From NAT127 sp041655035 (GTDB taxonomy: Bacteria; Pseudomonadota; Gammaproteobacteria; Pseudomonadales; Porticoccaceae), in assembly GCA_041655035.1 (NCBI GenBank), contig JBAZCN010000014.1, positions 1-40,806 of the forward strand: a stretch of 40,806 bases of DNA, given 5' to 3'. The stretch's first letter is position 1. Each line of letters starts with the position of its first letter. The position numbers and the translations under genes were made by a program. Shown piece by piece: positions 7,548 to 15,308 of the stretch. The notes beneath the pieces were generated by a model. That model made no database searches, was not told where the DNA came from, and saw only the letters and a program-made list of their open reading frames with translations.

Positions 7548-9161
7548 ATGAAAACCAACGCCAGTAAACACGCCAATCTCAATGATTTTTTCAACGATCG
7601 GGTGCGGCTGTTTGCCGATAAGCCCGCTGTCACCTGCCTCGGGCACACCCTGAGCTATCGCGAAGTCGATGCCTACGCCAGCGATTTTGCCGGGTTCCTG
7701 CAAAATACCCTGGGCCTGGTGCCGGGCGACCGGCTGGCGATCCAGCTGCCCAACCTGTTGCAGTACCCGGTGGTGGTGATGGCGGCGATCAAGGTTGGCG
7801 TGGTGGTGGTCAATACCAACCCGCTCTACACGCGCCGCGAGCTCGATCATCAGCTTTCCGATGCCGGGGTCAAGGCGGTGGTGGTGCTCGCCAGCCTGGC
7901 GGGCGACGTGGCGGCGGTCCAGCAGGATACCGGCGTCGAGCACGTCATCGTTACCGAGGCGGGCGATCTCCACGCGCCGTGGCGGCGGCGCCTGATCAAT
8001 GGCGTGATGAAGGCCCAGCGGCTGTTCAAGCCGATGGCCAGGCCGCGCAGCCCGGTGTCCTTCCGCAAGGCGCTGGCGCTCGGCAGGCAGGCGCCCTGCA
8101 AGCCTGTCGAATGCCGGGCGGAGGATCTGGCGGTGCTGCAGTACACCGGCGGCACGACCGGCGTTGCCAAGGGCGCCATGCTCAGCCATCACAATCTACT
8201 GAGCAATATCCGGCAGGTGGAAAACGCGCTCGGCGACGCGCTGGTGGACGGCGAGGAAATCATCGTCGCCCCGCTGCCGCTCTACCATATTTTTGCCTTT
8301 ATGGTGTGTATCCTGCTGGGCGCCGGTATCGGGGCGCGGCTGATACTGATCCCCGATCCGCGCAAGCTCGATGCCTTCGTTCGCGAGTTGAAGGGGGTAC
8401 CTTTCAGCTTTGTGCTGGGGCTCAACACCCTGTTCAACGCCTTGTGTCGCCACAGCGGCTTTCGCGGCCTGGATTTTTCCCGGTTGCGGATCACCGTGTC
8501 GGGGGGCATGGCGCTGACCCGCGATACCGCCGAGCGCTGGGAAAAGGTTACCGGCTGCAAGGTCATCGAGGGTTACGGCCTCACCGAGGCGAGCCCGGTG
8601 GTGTCCATCAACCCGCTGGAGGAGCCGCGGCTGGGTACGGTGGGCAGACTGCTGGTCGACACCGAGCACCGCCTGCTCGACGGCGGCGGCCGGGATGTGG
8701 CGCCGGGCGAGACGGGTGAGCTGTGGGTTCGCGGCCCGCAGGTGATGAGCGGCTACTGGCAGCGCCCCGACGCCACCCGCGAGGTGCTGGATGAGAACGG
8801 CTGGCTGCACACCGGCGACGTGGCAGCCATCGACAGCGAGGGTTATCTCAGTATCGTCGACCGGATCAAGGATATGATCGTGGTGTCCGGTTTCAACGTC
8901 TATCCCAACGAGGTCGAGGACGAACTTTCCAAGCATCCGGATGTGGTCGAGTGCGCGGCGGTGGGGGTGCCCGACGCGGATACCGTGGAGGCGGTGAAGC
9001 TGTTCGTGGTGTCTTCCAACCCCGACCTGACGGTGGAGGATATCCGCCATTTTGCGCGGCAGAATCTCACTGGGTACAAGGTGCCGAAGCAGGTGGAGTT
9101 TATCGCCGAGCTGCCGAAATCCAATGTCGGGAAGGTATTGCGGCGGGAGCTGCGCGGCTGA
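7548..9161 (+). CDS. Long-chain fatty-acid-CoA ligase (FadD-like)
   Basis: The AMP-binding core motif YTGGTTGVAKGAM, GYGLTEASPVV, the acid-rich GELWVRGPQVMSGYW and TGDVAAIDSEGYLSIVDRIKDMIVVSGFNVYP, and the catalytic lysine region PKSNVGKVLRREL are all present in the order of the acyl-adenylate-forming family. This protein activates a fatty acid with ATP to acyl-AMP and then to acyl-CoA for beta-oxidation or lipid synthesis; it acts at the inner membrane face. The ATG at 7548 gives 537 residues; earlier in-frame ATG at 7446 and TTG at 7428 are possible, and no start has a strong ribosome-binding site. Chain-length specificity is not readable; FadD-like resemblance is strongest through VVNTNPLYTRREL and PKQVEFIAELPKSNVGK. 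Confidence 0.88.
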   Translation: MKTNASKHANLNDFFNDRVRLFADKPAVTCLGHTLSYREVDAYASDFAGFLQNTLGLVPGDRLAIQLPNLLQYPVVVMAAIKVGVVVVNTNPLYTRRELDHQLSDAGVKAVVVLASLAGDVAAVQQDTGVEHVIVTEAGDLHAPWRRRLINGVMKAQRLFKPMARPRSPVSFRKALALGRQAPCKPVECRAEDLAVLQYTGGTTGVAKGAMLSHHNLLSNIRQVENALGDALVDGEEIIVAPLPLYHIFAFMVCILLGAGIGARLILIPDPRKLDAFVRELKGVPFSFVLGLNTLFNALCRHSGFRGLDFSRLRITVSGGMALTRDTAERWEKVTGCKVIEGYGLTEASPVVSINPLEEPRLGTVGRLLVDTEHRLLDGGGRDVAPGETGELWVRGPQVMSGYWQRPDATREVLDENGWLHTGDVAAIDSEGYLSIVDRIKDMIVVSGFNVYPNEVEDELSKHPDVVECAAVGVPDADTVEAVKLFVVSSNPDLTVEDIRHFARQNLTGYKVPKQVEFIAELPKSNVGKVLRRELRG

Positions 9162-9202
9162 GCCGCCAAGGCGATGACAGGCTCACGGATTCGTTGCAGT
9201 CC

Positions 9203-9488
9203 CATAGGGTGCGCTGAGGGACGAAGCGCACCGGGGCAATCCGCGCCACCCCGCCGGTGCGCCTCCTGCGTCGGCACACCCTATGGAATGTGCCAATATT
9301 CAATCGAGGCGGGCTGTTGTCTCGGCATTCATAGGGTGTGCTGAGGGACGAAGCGCACCGGGGCAATCCGCGCCACCCCGCCGGTGCGCCTCCTGCGTCG
9401 GCACACCCTATGGGAATGTGCCAATATTCATCCGGGGCGGGCCGTTGTCTCGGTATTCATAGGGTGCGCTGAGGGACGAAGCGCACCG
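9203..9488. repeat. Tandem array of an 83-bp REP/MITE-like palindromic element (2 full copies plus part of a third)
   Basis: Copies start at 9203, 9330 and 9458, so the period is 127 and 128 bases. Each full copy (9203-9285, 9330-9412) begins CATAGGGTG and ends CACCCTATG, an inverted terminal repeat of about 12 bases (perfect in the second copy). Inside, GGTGCGCT and AGCGCACC pair across GAGGGACGA, and GGTGCGCC and GGCACACC pair across TCCTGCGTC, so each copy can form two hairpins like a head-to-head REP pair. The roughly 45 bases between copies are also conserved, which points to tandem duplication of the whole unit. The third copy stops after its first hairpin at 9488. No gene lies inside. 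The rest of the gap 9162-9512 shows nothing else. Confidence 0.85.
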
Positions 9489-9512
9489 CTCTACTTCCCA
9501 AACGGTGTCCCC

Positions 9513-10448
9513 CTAATCCCGGTCGCGGGTAAATACGGCTTCGATGCGGAACAGGATGGTCGCGGCCCCTTCGCGGTCGTCTTCGAAATCGGCCCGGCGC
9601 CAGTGGTAGCTGGGCTGCACTTCGGCGAACAGCCAGTGCTTGTAGATGTTCTGGCGGTAGCGCATGCCCAGGCCGTAACTGGTGGTGAAGTAATCCGGCT
9701 TGGTGTCGCCACTGGCGGCGACATAGTAGCTGAGGGCGCGCTTGTTGCTGAGCCGGCGGTTCAGCGAGATGCCGGTGTTCCACGATAACCCGGCTTCTTC
9801 TTCCTCCCAGTCGAGACGGTTGTACCACTGCACGACCTTGTCGGTGCTGAGGATCCTGTCGAATTCCAGACGGGTGCGGGAGCCGAAACCGTCATCGCCC
9901 CGATACAGTATTTCTTCACTGAAACGGCCGATCAGCGTTTCCCTGAGGGGGTATTCATAGCGGTAGCGCACCGAGGCCTTGGGGTGCAGCGACGAGCGTA
10001 TTCCCACTTTGAAGTCCAGGCGGTAGTGCTTGCGTTCCCGCGCGGTGTATTGCAGGGCGACGTCGTTGGGGGAATCCTGCCTGTCGATCAGCAGGTCGTC
10101 GGAGCCGGTGCGGTCATCGTCGTCGGAAAACAGCAGGCTCAGGCGTTTATTGAGCCTTGGCAGGTGAACCTTGCCGCGGAGCTTGACGCCGCTCTCCCAG
10201 CCTTCGATTTCGTCCCACTCCTGTTCGAGGCGCAGGCGCAGGGTGGAGTAGGGCGCTTCTTCCTCGGCGCGGGCCACGCCGAAGAAGTCATCCATCCATT
10301 TGGCGATATCGTCGGCGTTGTCGACGATATATTCGTGGCTGGCGTCGAGCCAGGTGCTGTCGTCACCGGCGGTTTCGACAGGCTCCTGGCTCTGGGCGCT
10401 CTGGGCAAGCAGCCACACAATAGCAAAACCAACTGCATGACCTCTCAT
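9513..10448 (-). CDS. Predicted outer-membrane beta-barrel protein of unknown function
   Basis: The 311-residue protein has a signal peptide (MRGHAVGFAIVWLLAQSAQSQ) with a probable cut after AQS. From residue 65 on it alternates short polar/hydrophobic runs and aromatic residues, for example STLRLRLEQEW, ESGVKLRGKVHLP, HYRLDFKVGIRS, KASVRYRYEYPL and WLFAEVQPSYHWRR, as in outer-membrane beta strands. The last residues are TILFRIEAVFTRDRD. I do not recognise a family. It has two candidate ribosome-binding sites, AAGGA and AAGG, close upstream. It lies 45 bases after the end of the DUF3014 gene and may share its transcript. The tandem repeat array begins 25 bases past its stop codon. Confidence 0.6.
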   Translation of the reverse strand: MRGHAVGFAIVWLLAQSAQSQEPVETAGDDSTWLDASHEYIVDNADDIAKWMDDFFGVARAEEEAPYSTLRLRLEQEWDEIEGWESGVKLRGKVHLPRLNKRLSLLFSDDDDRTGSDDLLIDRQDSPNDVALQYTARERKHYRLDFKVGIRSSLHPKASVRYRYEYPLRETLIGRFSEEILYRGDDGFGSRTRLEFDRILSTDKVVQWYNRLDWEEEEAGLSWNTGISLNRRLSNKRALSYYVAASGDTKPDYFTTSYGLGMRYRQNIYKHWLFAEVQPSYHWRRADFEDDREGAATILFRIEAVFTRDRD

Positions 10449-10493
10449 AGCCTTGATCCTTAAGGAATCTCTCGACTGATTTTAGCCCGGCTT

Positions 10494-11381
10494 TCATGGA
10501 GTTTGCTCATTATCTGCCCCGGGGGATTCGGCCAGCAGCGCAACGCGCAGCTCCCGCAGGTAGTTTTTCAGCTTGGCGCGGTTGTCCGGACCGATGCGCA
10601 GCAGTTGTTTCTGGATACCCGGCAGCGCCTCGAGGGTCGGATCGACGAACTGGTAGTGGACCGATTCGCGCTCCAGGGCGAACGGGCCGTTGTGATCGGG
10701 GGTGAGCAGCATCCGGTCGATGGCGGCGATCACCCGGTTGTCGATGCTGCCGGCATTGCCGCCAAGGTCGCCGTAGGCCTTTTCGAGCAGCGGCCGCAGA
10801 GTGTGGAACGTGCTGGCCAGAGCCTCGGGGGGGATGCTGGTGAGCACGGACACGTAGCGGTTGTAGCGGGTGTAGTTGCTCTCATCCATCCACGCCATAT
10901 CCTGCTCCATGGACACTTTGAACTCCTTGCCGGGCGGTTCCATGGGCAGGACTTTCTTCACCAGCACCCCGCGCGCCAGGCCGTCGATCACCGCCGCGGC
11001 TTTCGGCAGCAGGTCGTCGGTGCCGAGCCACTGGGCGAGCTCCTCGGACTCGCTGAGGGGAACCAGCTGTTCGCGGGTGAAATCGTCGCTGGCGGACAGG
11101 TCGGGAAGTTCGGGGGCGGCGTCTTCCGAACCGTCGGTGACCTCGGGGGTGCGTTCGGGAATGTCCGGCGCCTGGTTGATCAGCGGGTCGTCCTGTTCCT
11201 GGGGCAGTGTCGGGGTCACCGGCTGCTCGGTTATCGCCACCGGTTCATCGACTGGCTGTGGGCCGGGCTTGAACACGAACCACAGGGCGATGGCGGCGAT
11301 GACCACGGCGGCGATGATGAAGGGCAGCAGGCTGGCGCGGGGCGGGCGGTTGACGGGGCGTTCCTCGCGGTCGACTTTCAT
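10494..11381 (-). CDS. DUF3014-family membrane-anchored protein
   Basis: The 295-residue protein has one N-terminal membrane segment (LLPFIIAAVVIAAIALWFVF, about residues 19-38). A proline- and acid-rich linker follows, then a conserved domain beginning near LPLSESEELAQWLGTDDLLPKAAAVIDGLARGVLVKKVLP and containing NYTRYNRYVSVL. That domain matches DUF3014 as I know it; no function is established. Most of the protein should face the periplasm. The start follows AGGGAG at 8 bases. Its ATG overlaps the stop of a 42-codon ORF by ATGA, and it lies downstream of DUF3108, so the three probably form one transcript. Confidence 0.8.
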   Translation of the reverse strand: MKVDREERPVNRPPRASLLPFIIAAVVIAAIALWFVFKPGPQPVDEPVAITEQPVTPTLPQEQDDPLINQAPDIPERTPEVTDGSEDAAPELPDLSASDDFTREQLVPLSESEELAQWLGTDDLLPKAAAVIDGLARGVLVKKVLPMEPPGKEFKVSMEQDMAWMDESNYTRYNRYVSVLTSIPPEALASTFHTLRPLLEKAYGDLGGNAGSIDNRVIAAIDRMLLTPDHNGPFALERESVHYQFVDPTLEALPGIQKQLLRIGPDNRAKLKNYLRELRVALLAESPGADNEQTP

Positions 11382-11506
11382 GCGCGGTCTCCCTGCTGTC
11401 GTGGGGCGGTATGGCTGCGGAGGTGCTTGTTGCCGGGTGCGTGGCAGCGGCCCTGGGCGGCGCGTTGCGCCCGACGTCCGGCCACGGTGGGTTTACCTTG
11501 ATTCAT
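11378..11506 (-). CDS. Possible 42-residue basic peptide between DUF3108 and DUF3014
   Basis: This short ORF begins with ATG at 11506, inside the last 14 bases of the DUF3108 gene. GGAG lies about 6 bases upstream. It ends with a TGA that overlaps the ATG of the DUF3014 gene (ATGA at 11381-11378). The peptide is very basic: it begins MNQGKPTVAGRRAQRAAQGR and ends QQGDRA, with seven arginines and several histidines. The overlaps and the ribosome-binding site suggest translational coupling. The composition could equally be chance in GC-rich DNA. I recognise no family. Confidence 0.35.
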   Translation of the reverse strand: MNQGKPTVAGRRAQRAAQGRCHAPGNKHLRSHTAPRQQGDRA

Positions 11507-12236
11507 CGTTGTCTCCGGTCTTGCTGTCCGTATCGGGGGTGAGTGTGATGGATTTCAGGGTCATTTCATAGGTTTCGCCATCTTCCTTCTGGACCAGGCG
11601 CACCGGCAGGTAGTTGAGTTCCGGGGCCAGCCACAGCACGGTTTCCCGGTCGCTGTCGTCCCGGACCCGTTCCACCGGCAGGGTGCGCAGCCGGCCGACG
11701 GGGGTATCCATGTCGACTTCCGCGAGGCGGCGGTAGCGGTATTGCTTGATGTCGCCGCGATGGATCACCTGGTAGGAGAGGGTCTCGACATCATGGCTCA
11801 GGTCGGCCGCCATGGCCACCTGGTAGCTCAGCGGGCCGAGCTGGCCGGGCGCAAAGTCCAGCTGGTGTTCCCGGCCCTTGCGCCGGGTGACGGATTTGTT
11901 GGCATCATGGTCGACGGTGACGGTTTCGGTGCGGGATTTGCCGAAGATGGAACGCTGGTAGCGGTAATCGTCGGGGATCAGCCGGTTGTCGGCGTCGACG
12001 TGGAAGTTTTCTTCTTCGTGGATGCGGCCAAGGAAGTTCTTCGCTTCGGTGACCAGTTGATAGCCGTTGTCGGTGACTCTCAGGTAGCGGTGGGCCTCGA
12101 TGGGCAGGCCGTTGTAGCGGGCCTGGTAGACCGCATGGTAGGGCTGCAGGACGGGTGGTTTTTCTGCGGCAGGGGGTTCGTCCGCGTGGGCGGCGGTGAC
12201 GGCCAGCAACAGCAGCAGGCGGGGAATCAGACGCAT
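11493..12236 (-). CDS. DUF3108 family periplasmic protein
   Basis: The 247-residue protein has a signal peptide (MRLIPRLLLLLAVTAAHADEP). The domain that follows matches DUF3108: PYHAVYQARYNGLPIEAHRYL, then NGYQLVTEAKNFLGRIHEEENF, FGKSRTETVTVDHDANK, DTPVGRLRTLPVERVRDD and LAPELNYLPVRLVQKEDGETYEMTLKS. The family has no assigned enzyme activity; its beta-rich repeats suggest a soluble periplasmic or envelope protein. In many gammaproteobacteria it lies next to purN, as it does here, 116 bases downstream of it. The gap 12237-12352 shows no gene. The gene ends with TAA, inside the start of a short downstream ORF. Confidence 0.85.
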   Translation of the reverse strand: MRLIPRLLLLLAVTAAHADEPPAAEKPPVLQPYHAVYQARYNGLPIEAHRYLRVTDNGYQLVTEAKNFLGRIHEEENFHVDADNRLIPDDYRYQRSIFGKSRTETVTVDHDANKSVTRRKGREHQLDFAPGQLGPLSYQVAMAADLSHDVETLSYQVIHRGDIKQYRYRRLAEVDMDTPVGRLRTLPVERVRDDSDRETVLWLAPELNYLPVRLVQKEDGETYEMTLKSITLTPDTDSKTGDNDESR

Positions 12237-12352
12237 CGGCTCTCCTTGGGTTATTTGCGGGAAAAGCCCGCGGCCTTGCCTGGGTGGACTTGCGGGCCTG
12301 GTCGCGGGCGAGCCGGTAACGGCTCCACAAAGGGTTGGATCATCCCAAAGGA

Positions 12353-13009
12353 TTATTGTTCAGTAAATATCAGACCTTGGGGTGGCAGTAACTGGCCGTC
12401 GAGGGCGGCGCCCTGGGCCTCCAGGGTGAGGCGGCCACTGCACAGCAGCTGTACTGCGTAGGGATAGAGCCGGTGTTCGGTGGCCAGTACCCTGGCGGCG
12501 AGGCTGTCGGCGGTGTCGCCGGCGACCACGGGCACCCGCGCCTGGACGATGGCCGGGCCGCCGTCCAGTTCCTCGGTGACGAAATGAACCGTGGCGCCGG
12601 CCTCGGCATCGCCGCTGTCGATCGCCCGCTGGTGGGTGTGGAGCCCGGGGTACTTGGGCAGCAGGGAAGGGTGAATATTGATCAGCCGGCCGTGGAAGCG
12701 GCGGACAAAGCCGGGGGTGAGAATGCGCATGAAACCGGCGAGTATCACCAGGTCCGGAGCCTGGGCCTCGATCCTGGCGGCCAGTTCCCGGTCGAAGCTC
12801 TCCCGGTCGGGGAATTCCCGGTGGTCGACCACCTCGGTGGCGATGCCGGCGTCGCGGGCGGTGGCGAGCCCGCCGGCACCGGGCTTGTTGCTGAGCACCG
12901 CCACCACGTCCGCGGCGATCTCGGCGGCCCGCGAGGCCCGGATCAGGGCCTCCATGTTGCTGCCGGTGCCGGAGATGAGGATCACCAGCCGGGGACGGGA
13001 AATACCCAT
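12353..13009 (-). CDS. purN: Phosphoribosylglycinamide formyltransferase (10-formyl-THF dependent)
   Basis: The 218-residue protein has the PurN signatures: the N-terminal phosphate-binding loop LVILISGTGSNMEALI, a formate-transfer region LAGFMRILTPGFV, the catalytic INIHPSLLPKYPG motif (Asn and His) and the GATVHFVTEELDGGPAI region with the conserved Asp. It transfers a formyl group from 10-formyltetrahydrofolate to GAR in the third step of purine synthesis. It follows purM with only two bases between the genes, so the two are almost certainly co-transcribed and coupled. Length is normal for the family. Confidence 0.97.
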   Translation of the reverse strand: MGISRPRLVILISGTGSNMEALIRASRAAEIAADVVAVLSNKPGAGGLATARDAGIATEVVDHREFPDRESFDRELAARIEAQAPDLVILAGFMRILTPGFVRRFHGRLINIHPSLLPKYPGLHTHQRAIDSGDAEAGATVHFVTEELDGGPAIVQARVPVVAGDTADSLAARVLATEHRLYPYAVQLLCSGRLTLEAQGAALDGQLLPPQGLIFTEQ

Positions 13010-13011
13010 TG

Positions 13012-14073
13012 TCAGCGAATGACCACCTGTGGCTGGCCGGGCTCCGCTTTTTCGATGGTGCCGATGATCTGTGCGGATTCACCGGCCTGCTTGAGGATGG
13101 TCACCGCGCTGTCGGCGTCCTTGGCGGGAACGCTGATGACCATGCCGAGGCCGCAGTTGAAGGTGCGGTACATCTCTTCGTCGGTGACATTGCCGTTGGC
13201 CTGGAGCCATTCGAACACCGGCGGCAGCGACCACCTGGAGCGGTCGATCGCCGCCCGGGCGCCGGCGGGCAGGACCCGGGGAATGTTTTCCAGCAGGCCG
13301 CCGCCGGTGATGTGGGCGATGGCGTGCACCGGGCAGGCGCGGATCAGGTCGAGCATCGCCTTGACGTAGATCCGCGTCGGCGCCATCAGTGCATCGGCCA
13401 GGGTCTGGTCGCCGACCCGGGTCGCCACCGGGTCGGCCCCGGAGACTTCGAGAATCTTGCGGATCAGCGAATAGCCGTTGGAATGGGGGCCGCTGGCATC
13501 GATGCCGATGAGCGCATCGCCGAAGTGGACCGACTTGCCGTCGATGATGTCGAGTTCTTCCACCACGCCGACGCAGAAGCCGGCGAGATCGTAGTCCTCT
13601 CCTTCATACATGCCGGGCATTTCGGCGGTTTCGCCGCCCACCAGAGAGCAGCCGGCCTGCAGGCAGCCTTCGGCAATGCCGGTGATCACGGCGGCGGCGA
13701 TGTCGACATTGAGGCGGCCGGTGGCGTAGTAGTCGAGGAAGAACAGGGGCTCGGCGCCACAGACCACCAGATCGTTGACGCACATCGCCACCAGGTCGAT
13801 GCCGATAGTGTCGTGCCTGCCGAGTTCCATCGCCAGGCGCAGCTTGGTGCCCACGCCATCGGTGCCGCTGACCAGGACCGGGTTCTTGTAGCCCGCCGGC
13901 AACTTGCACAGGGCGCCGAATCCCCCGAGGCCGGAAATCACTTCAGGGCGCCGGGTTTTGCGGGTCACGCCCTTGATGCGTTCGACGAGGGCGTTGCCCG
14001 CATCGATATCCACACCGGCATCCTTGTAGCTGAGAGAAGGGGAGGTAGGGGAGGGCTTCTGTGGGTCGCTCAT
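13012..14073 (-). CDS. purM: Phosphoribosylformylglycinamidine cyclo-ligase (AIR synthetase)
   Basis: The protein has the PurM-specific YKDAGVDIDAGNALVERIK start, the PVLVSGTDGVGTKLRLA segment, DLVAMCVNDLVVCGAEPLFFLDYYATG, GCSLVGGETAEMPGMY, GPHSNGYSLIRKIL and AHITGGGLLENIPRVLP. It closes the imidazole ring of AIR using ATP. The ATG at 14073 is preferred over the ATG at 14082 because AGG stands 9 bases before the former and only one base before the latter. It is divergent from the DUF2066 gene across a 164-bp gap. Confidence 0.97.
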   Translation of the reverse strand: MSDPQKPSPTSPSLSYKDAGVDIDAGNALVERIKGVTRKTRRPEVISGLGGFGALCKLPAGYKNPVLVSGTDGVGTKLRLAMELGRHDTIGIDLVAMCVNDLVVCGAEPLFFLDYYATGRLNVDIAAAVITGIAEGCLQAGCSLVGGETAEMPGMYEGEDYDLAGFCVGVVEELDIIDGKSVHFGDALIGIDASGPHSNGYSLIRKILEVSGADPVATRVGDQTLADALMAPTRIYVKAMLDLIRACPVHAIAHITGGGLLENIPRVLPAGARAAIDRSRWSLPPVFEWLQANGNVTDEEMYRTFNCGLGMVISVPAKDADSAVTILKQAGESAQIIGTIEKAEPGQPQVVIR

Positions 14074-14224
14074 TGATGACATCCTGAGAAAGGCGCTATT
14101 TTAGCTTGCCATGGCCAGAAAGCCAGTACCCGCGGCCAGCCGGGAGTCCGAGGCCGGTCAAACGGCGGCCCCGGCGGCCAGTGGCGAGGTGCTGCGCAAT
14201 GCTGGTGGAAGCCATCACAACTGC

Positions 14225-14230
14225 TACAAT
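14225..14230 (+). promoter_or_regulatory. Candidate -10 box for the DUF2066 gene
   Basis: TACAAT lies only 7 bases before the ATG of the DUF2066 gene at 14238. If this is the -10 box, transcription would begin at or within a few bases of the start codon, so the mRNA would be nearly leaderless. A good -35 box is not evident at the usual distance. The same hexamer precedes the acyl-CoA dehydrogenase gene at 18759. Confidence 0.35.
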
Positions 14231-14237
14231 CGGCGCC

Positions 14238-15305
14238 ATGAAGCCTGTTATCCGAATCTGTCTTGCGGCCTTGTTGGCCGGCCTCGTTCCGGCGCTGAGT
14301 TCAGCGGCGACGGATTTCTATTCCGCGACCGTGCCGGTGGCGGACCATTCCGCCGCGGCCCGGCAGCAGGCGGCGCGCGCCGGCATGCTCGCGATGCTGG
14401 TCAGGCTCACCGGCATCAGGGCGCCGCAGGATGAACCCGCGGTGCGGACGATGCTGGCCGATGTCTCGTCCTACCTGGTGGAGTATAGCTATGTCACTCG
14501 CGAGGCGGTGGACGACGGCGCTGCGCCGGGTGGGCTCGGGGTGCGCATCCGCTACGATCGCGCCGGCGTCGACCGCTTTCTGCGCGACCACGCCCTGCCT
14601 ATCTGGCCGCTGAACAGGCCCCGCCTGTTGGTGTGGGTGGTGGCCGACGAGGGGAGGGAGCCGGCATTCCTGAGCGGTGACGAGGCGGCGCCGGTGATCG
14701 CCGATCTCGACCACAGCTTCGACCGCCGCGGCCTGCCGGTGGTGTATCCACTTCACGACCTCGAGGACCAGATGGTCCTCGACGCCCGCCAGGCGCGGGA
14801 GTTCGATACCGAGGCCCTCGCCGAGGCCTCCGCCCGCTACCCGGTCCAGGGCTGGCTGGTGCTGCGCTACTACCAGACGTCCGGCCAGCAATGGCGGGGT
14901 GCCTGGATGTTGGGCCGGGACGACCAGACCCTGCTGCGCCAGTCGGAAGCGGATACCCTGGAAGGCCTGCTCGACGCCGTGGTCGACGAGGTGGTCGACG
15001 CGGTCGCCGAGAACCAGTCCTACGTTGCGCACAGCACTACCGACAGTCTTCAGCTGGGCGTCGAGGGAGTCGCCTCCTACGGCGACTACTCTCGGCTGAC
15101 CACGCTCCTGGAGGGGTTGTCGATGATTCGCGCGGTGCGCGTCACCGGGCTCGACGGCGACCGCATATCCCTGAGCCTGGCCATCGAGGGCGGGCGCGAG
15201 CAACTGCTCGAAAGCCTCTACCGCAACCCCGCGATCCGGCCGTTGGCCGGGGGCAGCGCCGCCGCCGACGGTATCGAACGCCTGCGCTGGGTCTCCGGGC
15301 GCTGA
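14238..15305 (+). CDS. DUF2066 family periplasmic protein
   Basis: The ATG at 14238 begins a signal peptide (MKPVIRICLAALLAGLVPALSSA) and leaves 355 residues. The mature part matches DUF2066: DFYSATVPVADHSAAARQQA, GMLAMLVRLTG, SYLVEYSY, VRIRYDRAGVDRFLRDHALPIW and RPRLLVWVVADEG. No function is established for the family. It usually precedes hda and lies opposite purM, exactly as here, which supports the assignment. An upstream in-frame start at 14106 would add 44 residues that do not resemble an export signal, so it is rejected. The stop is 3 bases from the hda start. Confidence 0.88.
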   Translation: MKPVIRICLAALLAGLVPALSSAATDFYSATVPVADHSAAARQQAARAGMLAMLVRLTGIRAPQDEPAVRTMLADVSSYLVEYSYVTREAVDDGAAPGGLGVRIRYDRAGVDRFLRDHALPIWPLNRPRLLVWVVADEGREPAFLSGDEAAPVIADLDHSFDRRGLPVVYPLHDLEDQMVLDARQAREFDTEALAEASARYPVQGWLVLRYYQTSGQQWRGAWMLGRDDQTLLRQSEADTLEGLLDAVVDEVVDAVAENQSYVAHSTTDSLQLGVEGVASYGDYSRLTTLLEGLSMIRAVRVTGLDGDRISLSLAIEGGREQLLESLYRNPAIRPLAGGSAAADGIERLRWVSGR

Positions 15306-15308
15306 TCG

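Noticed and set aside
9203..9488. Direct repeats considered as a CRISPR array
   Set aside because: Units are about 83 bp with conserved spacers; CRISPR repeats are shorter with different spacers, and no cas genes are present.
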